Shown here: piece after piece, positions 34,360 through 44,343 of the stretch | How positions within the stretch are numbered: the first letter of the stretch is position 1 | How the letters are laid out: the number at the start of each line of letters is the position of its first letter | NCBI GenBank assembly: GCA_002049455.2 | Contig: KV918925.1 | Span: forward strand, 62,001 to 126,000 | DNA: 64,000 nt | Direction: 5' to 3' | Origin: Porphyra umbilicalis | Taxonomy: Eukaryota > Rhodophyta > Bangiophyceae > Bangiales > Bangiaceae | Position numbers and translations under genes: made by a program | Notes under the pieces: model-generated | Database searches by the model: none | Seen by the model: the letters and a program-made list of their open reading frames with translations, nothing else | What the model was told of the DNA's origin: nothing

Positions 34360-34969
34360 GCTCGTCGTCTGCTGAAGCAGGAGGCGGTCGCAGTGGATTC
34401 ACCTTTAGGCCCATACTCTTCCGACGAACGCCTGGAGGACTTCTGCCGTGGTTGCCCTGTGCTGATGAAAATATAACGGACGCAGAAGCGGTGGTGGCGT
34501 GTGACAAGGATGGCTGGCAAGCAAGTCAAAGCGCCGGGAAGAGTGTCAGTGTCTCGCTGTTCCTTACCTGGCGCACAAAATTTCATGTACGTCCGCCTTC
34601 CCCCAACTTCAGCTGGAGCCTGCTGCCCTCGCCAAGCAATAAATGATCGTATTTCTGTACTCCTCGTTATCGACCAAATTGCTCCCCACCTCGAAAGGAC
34701 GGTTACTAGGCAGTGTCAACAGGGAAAAGCAGGCATAAAATCGCCTGAAAGACGAGGCGTGGGCAAGACATAGCCCGCACTGGATCACGTCGGAGCGCTG
34801 CTGATCCGGTGACGCCTGTGACCCCGCTCAGAGCGGCCATCAGCCGGGGTCCGTCATGGGGTCGCGATTCAATTTTGTATCGACCACTAGGAAATCAGCA
34901 TCTCGCAGCGCAGGTTTAACTGATGGAGTGTGAAGGCCAGACCCAGAAGAGCAGTCTTGCCTAGGCATG

Positions 34970-35245
34970 ACTTCAGGATATCCGGGTTGCAAGATATGGA
35001 CAATCTCATGACTTCTTGTTTCTTTTCCACACACATATCGTTGATTACAGTCGTTTAGCAAAAAACCTAGCACTCAGCCAACATCAAAAGCGCGTCCCAT
35101 ATGCTCGTAGTTTCTTGCAAGCGCGGCAAAATTTAAGTGACGTGTTCCAGCAAAAGTCTCAAACCCAGTTCTGTGCTCAAAACATTTTAGGTGCTCCATC
35201 ACTCACGGCAACGCATGACATCGAAGAGCTCTCCAGGGCCTTCAC
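34970..35245. other. Spacer left of the long inverted repeat
   Basis: No gene. The last ~100 bases keep weak similarity to the sequence just right of 36813 in inverse orientation, so the long inverted repeat may once have extended farther. Confidence 0.35.
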
Positions 35246-36813
35246 TGGCCCCCCACGTCGGATGGCCCGGCCCGTCGACCCATTTCGCTGTTCCGCCCGT
35301 GATGCGCGTGCCAGGCGTCACACGTCCAGTATCGATGATCAGAGCGCGGCCCCGGGCGTGTCGCCCACTTCAGCTGACAGCCCAGTGCGAGCAGAACAGA
35401 GACCAGTAGATCTCGTCCTCCGCGCCATTTCGAACCGCTGACAAGTCTATTGCGAAATCATAGGGAATCGCAGCATCTTTTGACCCTATCTTGATCCCTG
35501 AACGATGGCCCGACGGTTTAGATCACAGGCCCGTTCTGGGTCGGTCGAGGTCACATGATCAAATTTGTGACGATCAGAACGCAGATGTCGACCGGACGCC
35601 GGCGTCGTCGATTCGGACCATGTCGTCGCCGCGATCCGCAGCCCCCCGACCCCCCCCCCACCGCCGACGTCGCCGTCGCCGCGGCTGCGGCCGCCGCGTC
35701 CCCCCCACCCCCCCCCCTGCCGCCCCACGCTCCCCCCCGCCACCCCCCTCCCCGCCTGTTCCGATCACTTCTGTTTCTCGTCTCGTCGCGCATTCTTTTT
35801 TCTTTCTTTCTTTTTCGTGGGTCATGTGCCTTGTTCTTTTTGCCGTCCCTATGTGTCGTTGTGATAAGTATATGCTGTTGTTTTTTTTGTCGTATCTACC
35901 ACTGCCGCCCTCCTCGATCTTTCCTGTTGGTGCTGATCACCGCCGGCGGTTCTCTTGTTTTGTGTTCTTTTCATTTGAAGGGGAAATGAAGGTCACGGCG
36001 GTGGGCTTGTGCACTCTGTGTTCGAGGCGGCCTGTCTCTCCACGACTTGAAACAGCATTTCACGCACTGTGGACGGGCGAGAAGAGCTGAGGCCGACAGT
36101 AACGAGGTGCAATAAACTGCAGCGACCGCAAACTCAGTCCCGCAGCGCAGAAGAAAGACGGAGACGAAAAATCACAGGAGCAGCGTGTGTTGATATCTGC
36201 GACAGAGAAGGACGGCCAAAAGAACAAGGCACATGACCCACGAGAAAGAAAGAAAGAAAAAAGAATGCGCGACGAGACGAGAAACAGAAGTGATCGGAAC
36301 AGGCGGGGAGGGGGGTGGCGGGGGGGAGCGTGGGGCGGCAGGGGGGGGGGTGGGGGGGACGCGGCGGCCGCAGCCGCGGCGACGGCGACGTCGGCGGTGG
36401 GGGGGGGGGTCGGGGGGCTGCGGATCGCGGCGACGACATGGTCCGAATCGACGACGCCGGCGTCCGGTCGACATCTGCGTTCTGATCGTCACAAATTTGA
36501 TCATGTGACCTCGACCGACCCAGAACGGGCCTGTGATCTAAACCGTCGGGCCATCGTTCAGGGATCAAGATAGGGTCAAAAGATGCTGCGATTCCCTATG
36601 ATTTCGCAATAGACTTGTCAGCGGTTCGAAATGGCGCGGAGGACGAGATCTACTGGTCTCTGTTCTGCTCGCACTGGGCTGTCAGCTGAAGTGGGCGACA
36701 CGCCCGGGGCCGCGCTCTGATCATCGATACTGGACGTGTGACGCCTGGCACGCGCATCACGGGCGGAACAGCGAAATGGGTCGACGGGCCGGGCCATCCG
36801 ACGTGGGGGGCCA
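35246..36813. repeat. Long inverted repeat: 605-bp arms, ~357-bp spacer
   Basis: Arms 35246-35850 and 36208-36813 are inverse copies. More than 300 bases (about 35250-35640 against 36810-36430) appear identical, as shown by equal ORFs on opposite strands. The differences are mainly in length of C/G runs and a few bases near the inner edge. The spacer 35851-36207 is unique. There is no transposase. The structure fits a foldback or long-TIR (MULE-like) non-autonomous element, or a recent palindromic rearrangement. The mirror ORFs at 35491-36090 (+) and 36568-36134 (-) are side effects. Confidence 0.85.
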
Positions 36814-38039
36814 GAGAAGACCCTCGAGAAGTCTCTGCTGTTTTCTGCTGCCTCGTGTGTCAGTCCACCTTGCGCGTCATGAGCGCATTTCAAAAAAAAG
36901 ACGACGACTTTCAACGGAACAATCCCATTGAGTCCTAACGTGCCTTCCCGCTTCGTGCGAGCCGGTAACAAGTGGGGCATCTATTGCAGGGCCCGTTCTC
37001 AATAGAGGCACTCTGGCGCTCTCTCATTGGTCCACCACATCAGCGAGAAAGTGGCCAGTACCTTGTGGACTCCCGCGCCAATGAGAGCGCAGGGCCGGAG
37101 GATCTATCAAGGGAACAATTTGCTGCCCTGCGTGATAGTGCCCAACACGTGTGAATGTGAGCAACTTTCTCGCGGCACGCGTGCAATGGACCTGCCACGA
37201 GTTCCGAAATCCGGCGCAGCCTCAGCTGTCCCGGCAATATTGTTTCAGAAAGCCCACGTCCCTCTTGAGAAGGTCCCTCAGGCCCGCCGGGCCTCCGCTG
37301 TAATCGTGGCCGCTGTACTTGTGAATTGGTCATGTTCGAGGGAGTTTCAACAGGGCATGTCCAAAAGAGACAGCATTGGAGAGCAAAAAAGGCACATGTG
37401 AGATGTCGATGGAACTATTGGTCCTGCGGGTGTGCGAGGTTTTTGGTGGAACGACTGTATCTCTAATAGTCACCGAAACTAACAGCCTAAAACTTTTGTA
37501 ACATTTTGAAGGACGACCTCACTCGTGTCTCATCTGACAGCCTGTTCCGGTTTGCGCTCTTTCGGCACGTCTCTCGCGCCGCTTCACACTAGGTCTACGG
37601 GGGGGGGCCGGCGCGCCCACCGCACGGCACGTGCTCGCCGTCGTCGGGGTGACGGGGTGGACAGCTCGCGCGGCGGCCGTCGCCGCGTTTGCGGCGGACG
37701 GAAGGTGGGTTGGAACGGGGGGGACGGGGGGGGGGAAGGTTCTGGATGCCAGTCCCTCTTTTCCTGGGTCGTGTTCCTTGCGGTGGCTCATCGCCGTGGA
37801 GATGTTTTGAAGCGTGGGGTTCGGACCACGAGATTCGAGCTTCTCATAGACCTGGGACGTACCAGGCTGCCCGCCAGTGTAGTTTAAAGCAGTCCCCGGA
37901 GCCAAGCGCTCCACAGTTGTTTGACGAACCCCATCTGACACCAGCCACCACTCGCAGGCTCTCTGTCGCGCATCCCTTGATTCCTCCAGCCCGTCGTTGG
38001 TCCTCTCCCTGCTGCGCTGCTTCCCCTATCCAATTGGGT
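36814..38039. other. No gene recognised
   Basis: Contains a short imperfect inverted repeat at about 37013-37100 (CTGGCGCTCTCTCATTGG against CTGCGCTCTCATTGG inverted) and G runs near 37600 and 37725. No conserved coding seen. Confidence 0.4.
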
Positions 38040-38492
38040 ATGGCACCGTTTCGCTTGACTGTTTGCGCCCTGCAGTCTGTCCTCAATGCGCGTGGGCTCG
38101 TCTCCAATGGAAAGAAGAACGCGCTCATCGATAGATGCGCGGCTAAAGGCGTGGCTATCCGTGCTGCGCATATGAGTGCCCCCACGGTCGACACTCTTCC
38201 TGTTTCCAACGAGGCTTCTTCCCTGCCTCCAGGCGCGCCGGCGACTGGTGGGCAACTGCAGCTGACGGACAACAAAGCGGCTGACACAGCCTCGACCGAA
38301 GCCGTAAACAGAGCGGCAGACGCCGAGCCGTCCCCTATGCAGCACACGGTCGATCCGCTCATTCCCATTGCAGGCACAGATGCATGCGCTGCTACTGTCG
38401 CTGATGCCGAGGAGCGCACTCAGGGCTTGACTAGCATCCTCTCTTCTACCGGCTCGGTGCTGGCGTCGTTTCCAATCTTCTACAACTCTTAG
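38040..38492 (+). CDS. SAP-domain protein, possibly first exon only (150 aa)
   Basis: From the ATG at 38040 the protein opens with a SAP motif at residues about 4-36: LTVCALQSVLNARGLVSNGK followed by KNALIDRCAAKG. The family pattern is Leu/Val-x-Leu then Leu-x-x-x-Gly-Leu, Gly-x-Lys and Leu-Ile-x-Arg. SAP is a two-helix DNA-binding motif found in chromatin proteins and in transposon-encoded proteins. The remaining residues are Ala/Ser/Thr-rich without a domain. The frame ends at TAG near 38490. Further exons could exist. It faces the minus-strand ORF 38963-38622 and lies near a Harbinger transposase, so it may be a transposon accessory gene. Confidence 0.5.
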   Translation: MAPFRLTVCALQSVLNARGLVSNGKKNALIDRCAAKGVAIRAAHMSAPTVDTLPVSNEASSLPPGAPATGGQLQLTDNKAADTASTEAVNRAADAEPSPMQHTVDPLIPIAGTDACAATVADAEERTQGLTSILSSTGSVLASFPIFYNS

Positions 38493-38621
38493 CAGTACGT
38501 AGTACATGTTCTTCCTCGTCAAGAATAACTTTGTGGATCTGCACAAGGTAAAAAGCGGTCGGGGCTCGCCTGGCGTCGAGAAAAAAACTACCAATGATGG
38601 CGGCAGCCGCGGCGGCGGCGA

Positions 38622-38963
38622 TTACGGCAGCGGTGAGGCGCTGCTGCGCTTTGCCAGGCGTGTCAACAGGCCGCCCGGCACGGAGGCAATGGCGTCGTCA
38701 ATGAAATGCGCTTCGACCATGGCAAATGCCATGGACCGCCAGGCGGCGGCCGCATAGCTGGTGGCGCTGTCAAACGTGTTGCGCAACCTGAAGGAAGCGT
38801 GCGCTCCGAGAGACGTGATTAAATGCGTTGACGGGCAGATTCGGGTGTCAATGACCTTGACGCCACCGGGCGTGTAGAGTGGCTCTGTGAACTTCTCCGC
38901 CCCATTGAATGGGGCCGAGGTCGATGAAAGCGAAGCACCCCCGGCTTTAGAGTACGTGGGCAT
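38622..38963 (-). CDS. Hypothetical 113-aa protein
   Basis: An ATG-to-TAA frame with balanced composition: MPTYSKAGGASLSSTS, FTEPLYTPGGVKVIDTRI, FRLRNTFDSATSYAAAAW. No family was recognised. It lies downstream of the broken Harbinger transposase on the same strand and converges with the SAP ORF. A role as an accessory gene of that element is possible, but nothing in the sequence proves it. Confidence 0.35.
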   Translation of the reverse strand: MPTYSKAGGASLSSTSAPFNGAEKFTEPLYTPGGVKVIDTRICPSTHLITSLGAHASFRLRNTFDSATSYAAAAWRSMAFAMVEAHFIDDAIASVPGGLLTRLAKRSSASPLP

Positions 38964-39684
38964 TGTGGAGTTTTGAGCAGATGTGGGGTGCCGTGCGTTG
39001 TCGGTGCGTAGGCTCTTTGAGTATCACTTTTGTCCCGTACATTTCTATTAGGCCCCATGCACTTGTTGTTATGCGGGGTGCATTATTGATATTTTTGCTG
39101 GAACGGATCTACCATGAGGAACGTTTAACGATGACCAAACTGAATCTAATCATGCAGGGGCGAGAACATGACTGAGGAACCCGGAAAAAATGCCCTTCGA
39201 ACGTCGCGTATGCTGGTGGGTAAAAGCAGGTGAAATGGATGTTCTGAACTTGGTGAGTCGCACGCACTCATTTTGCATTTACTAGGAAGTAGCAAGGAGT
39301 TTTCTGCACTGCACAGCTGCGAGGTTGCGGTGCCCTGGTTGAGCAAAGAAGGCTGCTGCGGTCCAGGCCGCACGTCAGCGTCCACGGTAAAAAGAAAAAA
39401 ACTGGCCGGACATACACATAGCCAAATCCTGTAAATGCTTCTCGGGGCCCACGGTACTGCTTCATTTGCAGTCCTGCAGCGAGATGCAGGAACACCCGTG
39501 ACGCTTCCGTTGAGGCTGGCCCTTGAGCCTGTTGACGCTTCTATCGTCCGCGGGACGCGCATGCAGCGGCACAATGCCCGAACAAGAGAAAAAGAGCGCT
39601 GTTATGTTCTTGGTAGGCAGCTGTCGGGCACCAAGGTGCTTCTGTAACTTGTTTAAGAGAAACGCGTGAAAAAACGGCGCCCGT
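38964..39684. other. No gene recognised
   Basis: Spacer between the 113-aa ORF and the Harbinger transposase remnant; no motif or repeat recognised. Confidence 0.35.
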
Positions 39685-41058
39685 TCAATTTTTTCCCCTT
39701 CGCATACATCTATTCACAAGCGAACTCTCAAAACCAGGTGCCGTGTACAAACGCCGGCGCTGAGGGATTTCCACATGATGGATCATGCTCAATCGCACAG
39801 CCGACCTCTGGCAGTCGTTCCGAGGCCCCCTCTGCATCCCCGCGCCGTTGTAGCTTCTTACAGCCACTAGACTCGCCTCCACGCGATCCATATCAAACAG
39901 TACAATCGAAGTTGCAGAGTCACTGTTCCAGCGCCGACAATTGTCGTGCAGCTGACAGCACGCACGGATCAGCCCGAGGCGCTTGCGAATTGGCACTGGC
40001 AGATGCCGCCAAAACACCCCCCATCGCCATACAAGCAAGCCAAATACCTGTACTATGTGCACGCGCGCAGACAATTGACAAACGTTATACCCATCGCACC
40101 AAACGTCGCTGCCCCTACAACCCCGCCACGGGACCGCCAGCATCTCGTATGCCCCGTGCGACTCGTCGGCTGCAATGCGAAAGCCGTCAGAAATCAGCTG
40201 CAGCTCCTCCCAGTCAGAGAGGAGCGCAAATCTACGGCCGATGCCCGTGCTTACGAAAGCTGCGGCGTCGTGCACTGACCCTGGGCTGACACAGCTCATT
40301 CACGAAAAGCGATACTCTGCGTCGCAGATCGCTTGCACGTCAAGGGCATAGATTTTCTTGCGGCAGAAATAGTCCGCCACACATGGCACGCCTCCGTCGG
40401 CAAGATGTTCCTGCTTGACGGCAATGCCATCAAGCGCCCTAAGGATGTAGTCATAGGTTCTGTCACCCCGGAGTTGAAAGCGTCCCGCGATTGCCGCCCG
40501 CCACGCACCGTCGCCGAGCGGCATGCGAAATTCCAATGCCGACATGTAATGGATCGCATCGACAACGTGCGACACGTCAATGTAGAAAGCGGTCCGCGGA
40601 GCGCTGAGAACCGCCCAGGCATTAATGACACTGCCCTCGCCAAGATATTGCAGTGTCATGGCGAAAAGAAATGCCGCCTTGGGCCCGTGCTGTGGCACGC
40701 GCGGTGGCAAGTCGATGAAAACGGTTTTGAACGACTCGTCAGACATACGCACAGCGCGTGAACAGAGCGTGCCATTGCGCGCGCGCACGCAGCCGATTAT
40801 GTCCGGCATGCGTGCGTCAAGCAGGGGCCCCTGGTCCGCCAGGATGCCCCTCAGCAGGCGTAAGTCGTATGGACACGAGTGGAACGAGGTGAAGAAAGCG
40901 GTCGGCGGAGGAAATCGGGAGGGTGCGTGGAGAGCGGTTGGGCGTACACGGACGACGATAACCGCCAGTGCCCAGGAGACGGTGATGGGAGAGGCTGTGA
41001 CACCAGAAGCAAGCTCGCGGACACAGCTGCAGCGACCTGACATATCGTTGGTGAGCAC
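39685..41058 (-). pseudogene. PIF/Harbinger transposase (DDE_Tnp_4), one in-frame TGA and lost catalytic Glu
   Basis: Read from 41058 down, one frame of about 458 codons is interrupted only by TGA at 40302-40300. Harbinger landmarks are in order: ALDGIAVKQ (first Asp), YFCRKKIYALDVQAICD, then the stop, SPGSVHDAAAF, LISDGFRIA (second Asp), ARVHIVQVFGLLVWRWGVFW, and RACCQLHDN. In the family the block before FG carries the catalytic Glu (IEQ-FG). Here it is Val (IVQVFG), consistent with one A-to-T change. The gene therefore has two independent lesions. Upstream, 41344-41059 is open in another frame and may hold a 5' exon. Terminal repeats were not found. Confidence 0.8.
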
Positions 41059-42469
41059 ACCTGAAGGGCTTCGTGCCCGCTGTGTTCACCAGGGAGCAGA
41101 GCTGTATCGGCAGGTATCTGTCATCCTCGTGGCTCCCGCCACCAATTGTCGTACTTCTCGCATCTGGTGTTTCAAGCCCGCCAAGAGGAGCTGGCGGCAG
41201 GCTCTTTTTGACGACTAGAGGGACACAGCGCCAGGAGGGGGGCATGGCGCCTTTGGAAAAACTCCAGAGAGCTCGGCCCGTGGCTAAGAGCGACACAACG
41301 GACACGCGCCGCATTTTCGTGCATGGCTCTGGCTGGGAAAACATGCATCAATTTGATTGTGTAATCAAGCCCCATTCATACTGATTTTAACTTGGACATG
41401 AATTAGTACTTTCACCTCGAAGGTGTCGTTTCTGTCTACGCGCAGCATTCTCACTTCTCAGCGGCGTCACATGATTATAAAGTCACACGAAGCGCGACTG
41501 AGACCGGGACTGAGCCGGTGAAAGCGAGTCCAGGACAAATTCTTTCCACTTGCTATATGACATGTACTTTTTTCAAATTGAACACAATCACGTGACGCAC
41601 AAAAAATCATTCTCGGCGCTCGCTGGCATGATTAAAATGACTTCGCGATATTTATGACGCTCATTGTCGCGCGATAATTATGGACCCACATTCCTGTAGG
41701 GCATGCTACCAAATGCAAGGTACGACTGGGTTGTGCTGACCGTCTTTCCGAATCACGCCAGGTCGCGCAACGTATCTGCATGGTGGGAAAGCTGTACCAC
41801 ACTACATGGGATGTACTGAGCTGCACTGGGGCCCGATCTCCTTACTGTGACACCAAAACAGCGGCCTAGCGCCCAAAATGGAGTCCGGCCGCAGCCCGGC
41901 CTCTGCCAGGGCGGCAGAAGCATAGGCTACAAGTCTGCGTCTCGCGTATTCGAGACGGCTCTCGGATTCCGCGTCCTTTACCCCACCTCTGCAGCACGCT
42001 GCCGGTCGATCGAGACCCTGGGCATTCGAGGCCTCGGGGGCCATTTAAGCGGCACACCGCACACCCTCGCCATTCCCAGAAGGCTCCTAGACTCTACGAC
42101 TTCCAGCCCGTCACATTGCAGTCTGCAAGTGGCGCGATTGGGCCCAAATTCAGCACCCGATGGGCAGCTTGGCGCGTGAAGGCGTCTCCAAGTCACAATT
42201 CGGAAATGATATGCGTCGTTGAGTCGCCCGGCATCCTTATCACTGAACGCGTGCGCAGCTGACAGATTCGTGGCTGCCAAACTTCACACATACTGCTTGG
42301 CGTACGGTACGTGGCTCCTCCATCAGACGTCGCAGATGGAGGTTTCAATAACACTACTTGCGTAAGCACGAACGCCGTGTTGGGATTAGTCAAATGGCAC
42401 GAACTCACGTGCTGTCAGCTGTAGTGGTCCGCTCCAATTCATAGGTCATTCCATCATTGCTCCTGGATT

Positions 42470-44343
42470 GAGTCACCACGATATAAGTGCAATTTGAATG
42501 GGAAAAGTGCATTTCAATTTGATCCCAGAAGGTCCTATGAGCTTCGAACACACAAGAACAAGCAGAGAGAAAAGAAGGAATGACACCACCTATTACTTCT
42601 GCGAGCACACCAAATCATGCGCAGCCCCCACCGCTTTCCCTTCGTCGGTTTTGAGGCAGAATGGACAAACCACAAACGCCATGCAGCCGCACACCGACCA
42701 CGTCGAGCCACCACGGCGTACCCGTGAATGACACGCGCGACAGGTGGCCTTCTTGCGTAGGTCTGCTCGCACCAGCCGCTCCAGCTCCTTGTTGGCGGCG
42801 GCCTTGGACTTCTCAGCGGCAGCCGCCGCCTTTTTCTTGGCCTCCTGCGCCTTGGCCTTGCGCATTTTGGCATCTGCGGCGAGCAGGGCTTGTGGGCTGT
42901 AGATCTTGGCCTTCTTGACCGCGGCACGGCCGCGAGCCGTCTCCTCCCGGTCGTGCACGGCCTTCAGCTGCGCCCGACGCAACACACTGCCGGCAGCCGC
43001 CACACAGAGAGAGGCCACGTCGGCTCCCGCCGCCCCCATCCCAAGGTTCATGTGGGCAAGCTCCATCACCCGCATGCGGTCGAATGGGAAGAGCCCGACA
43101 TTCTTGAAAGCCGCCTTGATGGCCTTGGGCGTCATCGCACGCCTTTCCGCCTCATAGGCAGCCCCGATAAAGCAGTCTCGGACGGGCTGGCTCGTCAACA
43201 GGGCGTCGATGACCCGCTGCTGCGACAACACCGGCTGGAAGCGCTTGAGGAGGGCAAAAGGCTTGTCGTCAAGCACTTGCAGCCAGTGGGATGTATTAGC
43301 CACCAGCCACCAGCAGTGTACACCGTGTCGGAGGGCTGCACGGACCACATCCACCTGCTTGTGGGCGGCGAGTTGGTCGCCAATGAGGAAGGCGTCTCCA
43401 AGGGGGTTCTGCAGCCGCCACTCCTTGCAAAACAGGTCCATAATCGCCGCAAAACAGGGGGCATCAACGAAGCCAGTATCAGTCCATCCATAGAAGCGAG
43501 GCCACGTGGTGCGGGTGCGGTTCTCAACGCGGGAAATGGTGAAGTTGATTGTAGTCGTGTCCTCCTCACCAAACCGCCCGCGAAACACATACACGCTGAG
43601 GAAGGGCTTGCCACTGGCAGCCACAAAGGTAAGCAGGCAGGCCACGGTGTTGTTGCGCGTGGAGACGACATTGGGACGCTCACGATTCTTGCTCTGCACC
43701 CGCTTGATGGCCAGCTGCTCGCCGCACATTACCAGGCGGCACTCGTCGTAGTTTAAGACGGATGAGGGGGGGACGCGATGGTCCTTGAAGAACTTCTCCA
43801 CCTGCAAAGACCAGTCGACGACTTGGTCGTAGACCGACGCGGCGTTACGTTTGTCCGACAAAGCCTTACAAGCTCGAGTTGACAGCTCCCCCTTGTGCCG
43901 CGCCACCCAGGCGGCCGCCCACGTCACACCGACCTCCTTGCCCCACAAGTCCTTCACCAACGCACCTAGCTCCCGCCGAGTAAGGGCAGCGTTCGCGTAG
44001 CGAAACGCCTGGGCCGTGTAAATCAGCGCCCGCTCCTCAGTGGTCGTCAGGATGGAGTTGCCGTGGGCGTGGGGGGAGCCCAGGCGGAAACGCCGGAACG
44101 CCGACCGCAGGCTGGACTCGGAGCGCCCAGTGACACGGTGGACGTCTTGCACGACGTCTTGCAGGTGCTCCCCGGCCTCAACCCGCTCCGAAATGTGCTT
44201 GGCGACGCCCGTAGACGTAGCTGGAGCGTCCATGGTGGTGAAAACAACCGGCAATGAGGACGGTGTGAACCGCCTGTGGTGGCATCGAGTCCAAGTCGCG
44301 ATGCACTTTTATCATTCTAAGTGCACTAATTTCATCGTGACTC
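42470..44343 (-). mobile_element. pogo-like DNA transposon nested in R1, ~46-bp TIRs
   Basis: The left terminus begins GAGTCACCACGATATAAGTG and the inverted right terminus begins GAGTCACGATGAAATTAGTG. Both reach GTGCAT about 45 bases in. ATT precedes the left end (42467-42469) and follows the right end (44344-44346), a likely target duplication. The other R1 copy has no insertion at the equivalent point (around 52425), so that copy serves as an empty site. The element is 1874 bp and is filled almost completely by one intact minus-strand transposase gene. Confidence 0.85.
42593..44233 (-). CDS. pogo/Tigger-like transposase (DDE_1), 546 aa, intact
   Basis: Intact single-exon gene from the ATG at 44233 (MDAPATSTG). 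An N-terminal helix-turn-helix pair (about residues 10-130; SESSLRSAFRRF, LTRRELGALVKDLWG) resembles the PSQ/CENP-B-type DNA-binding region. The DDE domain has SVLNYDECRL (D1), FLIGDQLAAHK (D2) and WLQVLDDKPFALLKRF (D3), with 35 residues from D2 to the last acidic residue. This matches pogo/Fot/Tigger enzymes. A Lys/Ala coiled-coil-like stretch (residues ~460-510) leads to a Cys-rich tail (CRACHSRV, CGCMAFVVCPFC) that could bind zinc. All three acidic residues are present and no lesion is visible, so the enzyme may be active. The upstream TTG codon was not chosen as start. Confidence 0.9.
   Translation of the reverse strand: MDAPATSTGVAKHISERVEAGEHLQDVVQDVHRVTGRSESSLRSAFRRFRLGSPHAHGNSILTTTEERALIYTAQAFRYANAALTRRELGALVKDLWGKEVGVTWAAAWVARHKGELSTRACKALSDKRNAASVYDQVVDWSLQVEKFFKDHRVPPSSVLNYDECRLVMCGEQLAIKRVQSKNRERPNVVSTRNNTVACLLTFVAASGKPFLSVYVFRGRFGEEDTTTINFTISRVENRTRTTWPRFYGWTDTGFVDAPCFAAIMDLFCKEWRLQNPLGDAFLIGDQLAAHKQVDVVRAALRHGVHCWWLVANTSHWLQVLDDKPFALLKRFQPVLSQQRVIDALLTSQPVRDCFIGAAYEAERRAMTPKAIKAAFKNVGLFPFDRMRVMELAHMNLGMGAAGADVASLCVAAAGSVLRRAQLKAVHDREETARGRAAVKKAKIYSPQALLAADAKMRKAKAQEAKKKAAAAAEKSKAAANKELERLVRADLRKKATCRACHSRVRRGGSTWSVCGCMAFVVCPFCLKTDEGKAVGAAHDLVCSQK

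Larger units (their letters stand above)
30358..34969 (-). mobile_element. DNA transposon element C (A/B/C family), degenerate, inverted
   Basis: Left end CACGCCTAGTCAAGATG, right end inverted CATGCCTAGGCAAGACTG. Both are followed by GCTCTTCTGGGT at the same distance. The element is 4612 bp, and its transposase remnant lies on the minus strand (about 33218-31590). Downstream of it, in transcription direction, is a ~333-bp tandem array (31580-30500). Upstream, 34359-33820 on the minus strand keeps the cysteine-bearing stretch also seen in element A. No target duplication was resolved. Confidence 0.8.

Noticed and set aside
35491-36568. Identical ORFs on opposite strands near 35.5 and 36.5 kb
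   Set aside because: They are mirror images from the 605-bp inverted repeat and not a gene pair.
40300-40302. TGA in the Harbinger gene as selenocysteine
   Set aside because: No SECIS-like structure was recognised, the position is not a known Sec site, and the same gene also lost its catalytic Glu.
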